DNA of 64,000 bases from an uncultured Chloroflexales bacterium (GTDB taxonomy: Bacteria; Chloroflexota; Chloroflexia; Chloroflexales; Chloroflexaceae): assembly GCA_937918935.1 (NCBI GenBank), contig CAKZSI010000017.1, positions 1 to 64,000 on the forward strand, given 5' to 3'. Within the stretch, counting starts at the first letter, position 1. Each line of letters opens with the position of its first letter. The position numbers and the translations under genes are program-made. Shown here piece by piece: positions 25,258 to 34,012 of the stretch. Below the pieces are notes generated by a model. It saw nothing but the letters and a program-made list of their open reading frames with translations, had not been told where the DNA came from and did not search any database.

Positions 25258-26472
25258 ATGGTACCAATGTTCTCTATTCTCGCCCGCGACCCGGCCTCAC
25301 GGGCCCGTGCCGGGCTGCTGCGGACGGCGCACGGCGACGTTGCCACGCCGGTGTTTATGCCCGTCGGCACCCGCGGCAGCGTCAAGGCTCTCACCCCCGA
25401 CGAACTGCGCGCCCACGGCGCAGAGATCATCCTGGGCAACACCTACCATCTCTACCTGCAGCCCGGCCACGAACTGATTGCCCGGCAAGGCGGGCTGCAC
25501 CGCTTCACTGGCTGGCACGGCCCCATCCTCACCGACAGCGGTGGCTTCCAGGTCTTCTCCCTGGTTCACGGCGGGATCGCCGACGAAATCAAGGGGCGCC
25601 GGCCCCGGCAGCCGGGGCGTCTCAGCGACATGGTGAAGGTGACCGAAGACGCGGTAGTATTCAAGAGTTACCTGGACGGCTCGCGCCACGTCTTTACGCC
25701 CGAGCGCAGTATCGAGGTACAGCACCACCTTGGCGCCGACATCATTCTCTGCTTCGATGAACTGCCACCCTACCACGCCGGCTACGAGTACACCCGCGAG
25801 AGCATGCACCGCTCGCACCGCTGGGCGGCGCGCTGCCTCGAAGCTCACCACGGGCGCGATCCGGAGTGCCTGCCCAACCCCGAGCAACGGCTCTTCGGCA
25901 TCGTTCACGGTGGCGTGTTTCCCGACCTGCGCCGGGAAAGCGCCGAAACCCTTGGCAGTATGGGCTTTGATGGACTATGTATCGGCGGGTCGCTGGGGGC
26001 CAACAAGGAGCAGATGTACGACGTGGTTGATATGACCGTGCCGCACCTGCCCGATGGGCTGGCGCGGCACCTGCTGGGCGTCGGCGACGTAGACGATCTG
26101 ATCGAAGGCGTGGCCCGTGGCATTGACATGTTCGACTGCGTCAGCCCGACCCGCCTGGGCCGTCACGGTACCGCGCTGGTGCGCGACCCGGAGCGGCGCT
26201 GGAAGCTCAATCTGCAGAACGCCGCGCTCCGTGAAGACGACGGCCCCTTGCAGCCCGGCTGCGGGTGTCTCACCTGCCGCACCTTCTCACGGGCCTACCT
26301 CCACCATCTCTACCGGGCGAAGGAACTGCTGGGCATCCGCCTGGTCAGCCTGCACAACGTGGCCTTCCTGCTCGCGCTCATGGCCGACATTCGCGCCGCG
26401 ATCATCGAGGGCCGCTTCGCGGCGCTGTATGAAGCATGGCTGGGCAAACCGATTCTGGATCCGGGATTGTAG
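25258..26472 (+). CDS. tgt: tRNA-guanine transglycosylase
   Basis: This 404-residue enzyme exchanges guanine 34 of GUN-anticodon tRNAs for a queuosine precursor. It has D93 in LTDSGGFQVFSL (general base), FDELPPY (substrate pocket), GIDMFDCVSPTR (the catalytic nucleophile Asp) and the zinc site CGCLTC...H near the C-terminus. Three pocket positions differ from the well-studied Zymomonas enzyme: Cys158 becomes Leu, Gln203 becomes His (GIVHGG), and the Leu-Ala-Val-Gly loop reads SLGA, with Gly probably at Val233. The ATG at 25258 is set by the promoter; the upstream ATGs at 25228 and 25240 would precede the transcript. It converges with icd. Confidence 0.93.
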   Translation: MVPMFSILARDPASRARAGLLRTAHGDVATPVFMPVGTRGSVKALTPDELRAHGAEIILGNTYHLYLQPGHELIARQGGLHRFTGWHGPILTDSGGFQVFSLVHGGIADEIKGRRPRQPGRLSDMVKVTEDAVVFKSYLDGSRHVFTPERSIEVQHHLGADIILCFDELPPYHAGYEYTRESMHRSHRWAARCLEAHHGRDPECLPNPEQRLFGIVHGGVFPDLRRESAETLGSMGFDGLCIGGSLGANKEQMYDVVDMTVPHLPDGLARHLLGVGDVDDLIEGVARGIDMFDCVSPTRLGRHGTALVRDPERRWKLNLQNAALREDDGPLQPGCGCLTCRTFSRAYLHHLYRAKELLGIRLVSLHNVAFLLALMADIRAAIIEGRFAALYEAWLGKPILDPGL

Positions 26473-26473
26473 A

Positions 26474-26534
26474 TCTGGATTGGGCTGATCGATGCGCGGA
26501 CGCTGCCGCGCTGACGCGCCCACCTCAATCCAGA
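26474..26534. terminator. Weak inverted repeat between tgt and icd
   Basis: TCTGGATTG and CAATCCAGA are complementary 9-mers 43 bases apart in the gap between the convergent genes. It may form a weak stem in either transcript. Confidence 0.3.
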
Positions 26535-26546
26535 ATCCCCAAGCCC

Positions 26547-28382
<1,836 letters not shown>

Positions 28383-28507
28383 CCTCGTTTCTTCCTCCCA
28401 GGTAGACCTCTTGCCGGGGCGCCCCCCATATGCCGTCTGGACGGCCGGACGGCGACCTGGCGGCACGGAACGCTGCCTTGCGAACACAGGGGGGGTGACC
28501 GGACAAC

Positions 28508-28513
28508 ATTATA
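28508..28513 (-). promoter_or_regulatory. TATAAT -10 box of icd
   Basis: On the minus strand a consensus TATAAT stands about 125 bases before the icd ATG. No -35 box fits well. It lies in the 617-bp divergent gap shared with the nuo promoter. Confidence 0.4.
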
Positions 28514-28556
28514 GCCTAGAATGGCTGGTTCTGCATCATTTTTCGCTCCCGCGGGC

Positions 28557-28590
28557 GGAGGAGGTGGGAAACCGGGTTTCCCCGCCTCCT
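28557..28590. repeat. Dispersed palindrome, module A copy
   Basis: GGAGGAGGTGGGAAACC and GGGTTTCCCCGCCTCCTCC pair almost completely with no loop to speak of. It sits between the icd and nuo promoters, near the middle of the 617-bp gap. The rest of the gap holds promoters and AT-rich DNA but no gene. Confidence 0.65.
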
Positions 28591-28830
28591 CCCAACCCGC
28601 TCCGTAAGGGGTACGGGCCCCCAGATCCAGGCCGCTGCGCCTCACCGCGCAATAATGCCATATAATTCCAGCGCAGTGAAAAGAATTTGCACAGGGCGCG
28701 CACGATATTTTGCGCCATAGACAGGGGAGGAGGAGCGGGAATTGCCCATCGAACGCTTGATCCTTGTTTCACGATGATCGCACAGCAAAATTAAACCTAT
28801 TGCAATATGATCGCCCATCCATCGTGCACA

Positions 28831-28858
28831 TTGACACAAGTTTAAAGATGCGTATAAT
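28831..28858 (+). promoter_or_regulatory. Near-consensus sigma-70-type promoter of the nuo operon
   Basis: TTGACA (28831-28836) and TATAAT (28853-28858) are both perfect, separated by 16 bp of AT-rich spacer. Transcription would begin near 28865, giving a leader of about 135 bases before nuoA. A second TATAAT at 28661-28666 has no -35 partner. Confidence 0.8.
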
Positions 28859-28999
28859 TCCTTGTAGCGCCTGATCTGTTCGCCTGCTTTGCTCACCACG
28901 ACCATCAGGTCGTCGCTTCCACCCGGGATTCGAGCACTCGCGCGCCGACGCGCCGTGTCACCGTCGCAGCGTCACGGCGCCCGCCTGATGGAGGGAGCT

Positions 29000-29356
29000 A
29001 TGCTCGGTTCGTTCCTTCCCATTCTGATCCTCTTCCTGATCGCCGTCTTTATCGCTGTGTTCGTGATCACCGTCTCGTCGCTCCTGGGGCCCAGGCGCGG
29101 CACCCCGCGCAAGCTGGCGCCCTATGAGTCGGGTATGGAGCCGATCGGCCCCGCCATCCGGCGCATCCCGGTGAAGTTCTATGTCGTGGCGATGCTGTTT
29201 ATCGTCTTCGACATTGAAGTGGTCTTCTTCTACCCTTACGCCCTGGTCTTCCGGCAACTTGGCGTGCCGGGCCTGATTGCCATCGGCGTCTTCTTCCTGG
29301 TGCTCGTAATTGGCTTCGCGTATGAATGGAAGAAAGGGTCCCTGACGTGGGAATAG
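29000..29356 (+). CDS. nuoA: NADH-quinone oxidoreductase subunit A
   Basis: This 118-residue subunit has three transmembrane helices and lies in the membrane arm at the quinone-chamber end of NDH-1. The family loop YESGMEPIG with [13 protein letters not shown] is intact. It is the first gene of a complete 14-gene nuo operon. GAGGGAG stands two bases before the chosen ATG; an ATG four codons upstream is an alternative. Confidence 0.95.
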   Translation: MLGSFLPILILFLIAVFIAVFVITVSSLLGPRRGTPRKLAPYESGMEPIGPAIRRIPVKFYVVAMLFIVFDIEVVFFYPYALVFRQLGVPGLIAIGVFFLVLVIGFAYEWKKGSLTWE

Positions 29357-29883
29357 AAGAAAAGGCTGGCGATCTGGGGGTGATCACCACCTCCCTGGAA
29401 TATGTCGTCAACTGGGGCCGCACCAACGCGATGTGGCCGCTGCTCTTCGGTCTGGCCTGCTGCGCCATTGAGATGATGGGCGCCCAGAGCGCCAACTATG
29501 ACCTGTCGCGCTTTGGCATGGAGATCAACCGCGCCTCGCCCCGCCAGGCCGACCTGATGATCGTCGCCGGGCGCGTCAGCCGGAAGATGGCCCCGGTGGT
29601 GCGCCGACTCTACGACCAGATGAGTGACCCCAAGTGGGTGATCGCCATGGGCGATTGCGCCGCCTGCGGGGGTATTTTCAACAATTATGCCATCGTGCAG
29701 GGGGTGGATGAGGTCGTGCCGGTGGACGTCTATGTCGCCGGGTGCCCGCCCCGCCCCGAGGCGTTGATCCACGGCATCATGCTCCTGCACGAGAAGGTCA
29801 AGCGTGAAAAGATCAGCGGCAAAAAGGAGGATCCCATCCGCCTCTCCCAGCCGCTGCTCCAGGTTGATGTGCCGAAGAAGTAG
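29347..29883 (+). CDS. nuoB: NADH-quinone oxidoreductase subunit B
   Basis: This 178-residue peripheral-arm subunit carries the terminal [4Fe-4S] cluster N2, which passes electrons to quinone. The four ligands are the tandem Cys in [10 protein letters not shown], Cys in GDCAACGG and Cys in AGCPPRPE. The GTG at 29347 follows GAAAGGG at normal distance and overlaps nuoA by 10 bp; an ATG at 29326 would need a deeper overlap. Confidence 0.95.
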   Translation: MGIEEKAGDLGVITTSLEYVVNWGRTNAMWPLLFGLACCAIEMMGAQSANYDLSRFGMEINRASPRQADLMIVAGRVSRKMAPVVRRLYDQMSDPKWVIAMGDCAACGGIFNNYAIVQGVDEVVPVDVYVAGCPPRPEALIHGIMLLHEKVKREKISGKKEDPIRLSQPLLQVDVPKK

Positions 29884-29922
29884 CGCCGATCCGGCAATGC
29901 CCTGAAGGGACAGGCTCTGTCT

Positions 29923-30441
29923 ATGGATAACCGGACCCTGCTCGATCGTATTACCACGCGGTTCCCCGATGCGGTGCTTGAGCCGATGGAGTTTCGCGGC
30001 GATCTGAGCCTCGCCGTGCGACCCGAACGCTACCTCGAGGTGGTCCGCTTCCTCCGTGATGATCCGGACCTGCGGTATACGTTCCTTGAGAATCTCTGCG
30101 GCGTGGATTATCTGGGACGCGCGCCGCGCTTTGAGGTGGTGGTCCACCTGGTAAGTATGCTGCACCTGCACCGGGTTTGCCTGAAAGTTGGCGCTCCTGA
30201 AGAGCATCCCCACGTTCCCTCGCTCACGCCGCTCTTCGCCACGGCCAACTACCAGGAGCGTGAGGCCTACGACCTCCTCGGCATCGTGTTTGATGGGCAT
30301 CCCGCCCTTACCCGCATCCTGATGCCCGATGACTGGCTCGGTCATCCGCAGCGCAAGGATCATCCCCTGGTTGAGGAGGAGATCGCCTTTACCTTCAACC
30401 AGGAGCGGATCTACGCCCATAAGCCCTTCGCGAAGGAATAA
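29923..30441 (+). CDS. nuoC: NADH-quinone oxidoreductase subunit C
   Basis: This 172-residue peripheral-arm subunit (30-kDa subunit type) has the signature ATANYQEREAYDLLGIVFDGHPALTRILMPDDW. It carries no cofactor and braces NuoB and NuoD near the quinone site. C and D are separate genes here, not fused as in enterobacteria. AGGGACAGG lies upstream of the ATG. Confidence 0.95.
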   Translation: MDNRTLLDRITTRFPDAVLEPMEFRGDLSLAVRPERYLEVVRFLRDDPDLRYTFLENLCGVDYLGRAPRFEVVVHLVSMLHLHRVCLKVGAPEEHPHVPSLTPLFATANYQEREAYDLLGIVFDGHPALTRILMPDDWLGHPQRKDHPLVEEEIAFTFNQERIYAHKPFAKE

Positions 30442-30447
30442 TGCGTT

Positions 30448-30467
30448 GCGCCCCCGCCCGGGGGCGC
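30448..30467 (+). other. GC hairpin in the nuoC-nuoD gap
   Basis: GCGCCCCC and GGGGGCGC form a perfect 8-bp stem with a four-base loop directly after the nuoC stop. It may protect or terminate part of the transcript. Confidence 0.45.
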
Positions 30468-30483
30468 GCGCCGAGATACGCCC

Positions 30484-31719
30484 ATGACCAGTACCCTCCA
30501 CGTGCCAACGCCCCAGGAGATCACCGAACCGGCCATCGCCGGTAAGACCGAGACGATGGTGCTTAATATGGGGCCACACCACCCCAGTACCCACGGCGTG
30601 CTCCGCCTGGTGCTGGAACTCGATGGCGAGGTGGTGGTGAATGTCGCTCCCGATGTCGGCTACCTCCATACCGGCATCGAGAAGACCATGGAGAGTAAGA
30701 CCTACCAGAAGGCGGTGGTGCTCACCGACCGTATGGATTACCTGGCGCCGCTCTCCAATAATCTCTGCTACGCCCTCGCGGTCGAGAAACTGCTGGGTGT
30801 CGAGATCCCCGAGCGCGTGCAGGTGATCCGCGTGCTGCTGGTTGAACTCCAGCGCATCGCTTCGCACCTGGTCTGGCTCGGCACCCACGCCCTCGACCTG
30901 GCGGCAATGAGCGTCTTTCTCTACGCCTTCCGCGAGCGCGAGCAGATCCTCGATATTTTTGAACTGGTCTCCGGCGCGCGCATGATGACCAGCTACATCC
31001 GCATCGGCGGCCTGGCCTACGATGTGCCGGCGGATTTCTTGCCCACCGTTGACGCCCTGCTGCGGATCATGCCCGAGCGCATTGACGAGTACGAGTCCCT
31101 GCTTACCGGCAATCCCCTCTGGCTCGAGCGCACCGTCGGTGTCGGCGTGATTGACGCCGAGGCGGCCATCGCCTACGGTCTCACCGGAGCCAACCTGCGC
31201 GCCTCTGGCGTGCCCTACGATGTGCGCAAGGCCATGCCCTACAGCGGCTACGAGACCTACGACTTCGAGATCCCCGTGGGCAAGAATGGCGACATCTACG
31301 ATCGCTACCGCGTGCGCATGGCCGAGATGCGCCAGAGTGTCAAGATTGCCCGGCAGGCCTGGGAACGCCTCCGTGCCCTCGGCCCCGGCCCGCATATGAC
31401 CCTCGATCGCAAGGTGGCCCCGCCCCCCAAGAGCGAGATCACCCATAGTATGGAGTCGCTCATCCACCACTTCAAACTGTGGACCGAAGGCTTCAAGCCG
31501 CCGCGCGGCGATGCCTACGTCAGCATCGAGAGCCCCCGCGGCATCCTGGGTTGCTACGTGGTCAGCGACGGTAGCCCCAGACCCTGGCGCGTCCACTTCC
31601 GCGCCCCTTCGTTCATCAACCTCCAGGCGCTCGCGCACATGGCGAAGGGCCGCCTGGTGGCCGACCTCGTCGCGTTGATCGCCAGCCTTGATCCGGTGTT
31701 GGGCGAAGTGGATCGCTAA
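30484..31719 (+). CDS. nuoD: NADH-quinone oxidoreductase subunit D
   Basis: This 411-residue 49-kDa-type subunit lines the quinone pocket. MGPHHPSTHGVLRLVLELDGE contains the quinone-site His, and RMDYLAPLSNN the conserved Tyr. The later GGLAYDVP, PYDVRKAMPYSGYETYDFEIP and RGDAYVSIESPRGILG are all family-typical. It descends from the [NiFe]-hydrogenase large subunit but lacks metal ligands, as expected. Confidence 0.96.
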   Translation: MTSTLHVPTPQEITEPAIAGKTETMVLNMGPHHPSTHGVLRLVLELDGEVVVNVAPDVGYLHTGIEKTMESKTYQKAVVLTDRMDYLAPLSNNLCYALAVEKLLGVEIPERVQVIRVLLVELQRIASHLVWLGTHALDLAAMSVFLYAFREREQILDIFELVSGARMMTSYIRIGGLAYDVPADFLPTVDALLRIMPERIDEYESLLTGNPLWLERTVGVGVIDAEAAIAYGLTGANLRASGVPYDVRKAMPYSGYETYDFEIPVGKNGDIYDRYRVRMAEMRQSVKIARQAWERLRALGPGPHMTLDRKVAPPPKSEITHSMESLIHHFKLWTEGFKPPRGDAYVSIESPRGILGCYVVSDGSPRPWRVHFRAPSFINLQALAHMAKGRLVADLVALIASLDPVLGEVDR

Positions 31720-31827
31720 GAGTATGGGGAGGCTCCACGGGTCTGCACCCCGCCGAACCCTCGCGGAGACGCAGGGCCGCATCTTCGCAGAATCCCTTCA
31801 AAGCCTTCGCGCCACAGGTGAACGCAT

Positions 31828-32511
31828 ATGCTGCTCGAGACGCACAGGGCCGAAATCGAGACCATTCTCTCCCGCTACGACTCGCGGCGCAGCGCCGTGC
31901 TGCCGCTGCTCTACCTCGCGCAGGACATCTACGGCCACCTGACCGAGGCGGCCATTCGCGAGGTTGCCGCTATCCTTGACCTGCCGCCCACCGATGTCTT
32001 CGAGGTGGTCGGCTTCTACACCCTGTTCTACAACCGCCCCGTGGGAACCTGGGTGCTCCAGGTGTGTGACGATGTACCCTGCTGTTACCTCGGGGCCGAA
32101 GAACTGATCGCCGCCCTGAAGCAGAGCCTGGGGATCGCCGAGGAGCAGACCACCGGCGACGGGATGTTCACCCTCCAGCGGGTCAAGTGCCTGGCCGCCT
32201 GTGACCGCGCGCCGGTGTTGCAGGCCAATCTTGATTATGTCTATGATGTGACGCCCGAGCGGGTCAATGCACTCCTGGCCAACCTGCGTGCCCGCGCCGC
32301 CGAGGCCCGGCAGCGCGGCGTCAGCGGGCGCTTCGCCGAGGATTTTGAGTGGGGGCCCGACGGCGCCCTTGTGCCGATCGATCGCGCGGCGCCGTACCGC
32401 CCGCGCCACTTTCCCGCAGCGCCATCGCCCGCTCCGCCGGAACCCGAGCCCGTGCCCGAAGCCGATGCCGGGCATGACCGGCCCGCCGACCGCAAGGCTT
32501 CGCCGCTGTGA
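31828..32511 (+). CDS. nuoE: NADH-quinone oxidoreductase subunit E
   Basis: This 227-residue subunit binds the off-path [2Fe-2S] cluster N1a; the ligands lie in VCDDVPCCYLGAEE and CLAACDRAPV. The first 170 residues match the family. Residues about 190-227 are a Pro- and acid-rich tail (APSPAPPEPEPVPEADAGHD) not seen in typical members and probably flexible. GGTGA precedes the ATG in a 108-bp gap after nuoD. Confidence 0.94.
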   Translation: MLLETHRAEIETILSRYDSRRSAVLPLLYLAQDIYGHLTEAAIREVAAILDLPPTDVFEVVGFYTLFYNRPVGTWVLQVCDDVPCCYLGAEELIAALKQSLGIAEEQTTGDGMFTLQRVKCLAACDRAPVLQANLDYVYDVTPERVNALLANLRARAAEARQRGVSGRFAEDFEWGPDGALVPIDRAAPYRPRHFPAAPSPAPPEPEPVPEADAGHDRPADRKASPL

Positions 32512-32577
32512 GGCGCAACCAGGAACACGCCATGTTATCCCGCCGCAGCACGCGGCACTGGAAATGTGAGCAGCACA

Positions 32578-33912
32578 ATGGGTCTGAGCGAGCATATTGT
32601 CATGCGGGAACTGGACGTTCCCGAGATCAACGACTTCGAGGTGTACTGTCGCCACGGGGGCTGGGAAGCCTATCGTATGGCCCTCAAGGAGAAGAACCCC
32701 GCCGACATTGTGGCGATGGTCAAGGAGTCGGGACTGCGGGGCCGCGGCGGCGCCGGGTTCCCCACCGGTGTCAAGTGGGGTTTTCTGCCTAAAGGGGTCT
32801 ATCCCCGCTATTTGCTGTGTAATTGTGATGAATCGGAGCCGGGCACGTTCAATAATCATCAAATTATTGATCGTAATCCCCATCAATTGATTGAAGGCGT
32901 GGCTCTTTCAGCCTATGCGATTGAGTGCCATACGGCCTATATCTATATGCGCGGCGAGTTCGCCGCGGCGGCGATTACCCTCGAACGGGCCATTGCCGCG
33001 GCCTACCGCGCCGGATTCCTGGGCCGGAACATCCTCGGCACGGGCTTCGATCTCGACATCTACGTGCATCGCGGCGCCGGGGCCTACATCTGTGGCGAAG
33101 AGACGGCACTGATGGAGTCGCTGGAAGGCAAGATCGGCCAGCCGCGCCTCAAGCCGCCCTTCCCCGCCGTGGCCGGGCTGTATGGCAAGCCGACGATCAT
33201 TAACAATGTCGAGACGCTTGCCAATGTGCCCCGCATCGTCGAGAAGGGCGTGGCCTGGTACCGCAGCCACGGCACTGAGAAGAGTCCCGGCACCAAGTGC
33301 TTCTCGCTCTCCGGCCACGTCAACCGCCCCGGCAACTACGAACTGCCCTTCGGCGTGCCGCTGCGCGAACTGATCGAAAGCCCCGAGTACGGCGGAGGCA
33401 TGCGCGGCGGCCGCCCGACGAAGATCATCATCCCCGGCGGGGCCTCGGCCCCCTGGCTGACCCACGAGCACCTCGATGTGCCCCTCGACTACGAGAGCGT
33501 CGCCGCCGCCGGTTCGATGCTCGGCTCCGGTGCGGTGATCGTCCTCGACGATACGGTAAAGGCCCCCCATGTGGCCTATAAGATGGACGAGTTCTTTAAG
33601 CACGAGTCCTGCGGGAAGTGTACCCCCTGCCGCGAGGGCACCCACTGGCTCGTCAGAGTGCTGCATCGTATCGCCGAAGAGGGCCACGCCGTACCCGAGG
33701 ATATTCCGACCCTGCACAGCATCTACAACCAGATGGCCGGAAACTGTTTCTGCCTCCTCGGTGAAAGCGCCGTGATGCCGATCAAGAGCGCCCTGGCGCT
33801 GTTTCCCGAGGAGTTCGAGGCCATCGTGGCGGCCAGTCGCCGCCATCCACACGGCAATGGGCATGGCGACGGCCGCCACGAGCCGGTGATCCCCCTGACG
33901 ACGAAGCGCTAG
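32578..33912 (+). CDS. nuoF: NADH-quinone oxidoreductase subunit F (NADH/FMN-binding)
   Basis: This 444-residue subunit binds NADH, FMN and the [4Fe-4S] cluster N3. GLRGRGGAGFPTGVKWGF is the FMN/NADH glycine loop, GAGAYICGEETALMESLEG is the second nucleotide motif, and the N3 ligands are ESCGKCTPCREG plus the later Cys in NCFCLLGE. It is the electron entry point of the complex. A GTG four codons upstream (32566) is an alternative start; neither has a strong ribosome-binding site. Confidence 0.95.
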   Translation: MGLSEHIVMRELDVPEINDFEVYCRHGGWEAYRMALKEKNPADIVAMVKESGLRGRGGAGFPTGVKWGFLPKGVYPRYLLCNCDESEPGTFNNHQIIDRNPHQLIEGVALSAYAIECHTAYIYMRGEFAAAAITLERAIAAAYRAGFLGRNILGTGFDLDIYVHRGAGAYICGEETALMESLEGKIGQPRLKPPFPAVAGLYGKPTIINNVETLANVPRIVEKGVAWYRSHGTEKSPGTKCFSLSGHVNRPGNYELPFGVPLRELIESPEYGGGMRGGRPTKIIIPGGASAPWLTHEHLDVPLDYESVAAAGSMLGSGAVIVLDDTVKAPHVAYKMDEFFKHESCGKCTPCREGTHWLVRVLHRIAEEGHAVPEDIPTLHSIYNQMAGNCFCLLGESAVMPIKSALALFPEEFEAIVAASRRHPHGNGHGDGRHEPVIPLTTKR

Positions 33913-33953
33913 GGGAGGGTTTCTGGGATGGCGAAGTCCTCCCCGTCCCTCCC
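33913..33953. repeat. Dispersed element, degenerate module B copy in the nuoF-nuoG gap
   Basis: GGGGAGGGTTTCTGGGATGG, then CGAAGTCCTCCCCGTCCCTCCC, forms an imperfect inverted repeat starting immediately after the nuoF stop codon. Confidence 0.45.
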
Positions 33954-34012
33954 GCCTCCAAAGACACGGTCGAGTCGAGTAGATGTACTGACGCCCTGGG
34001 AAGCGAGCAGAT

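Noticed and set aside
29236-31782. Antisense frame of 848 codons opposite nuoB-nuoD
   Set aside because: It spans three well-identified nuo genes and their gaps and has no family features.
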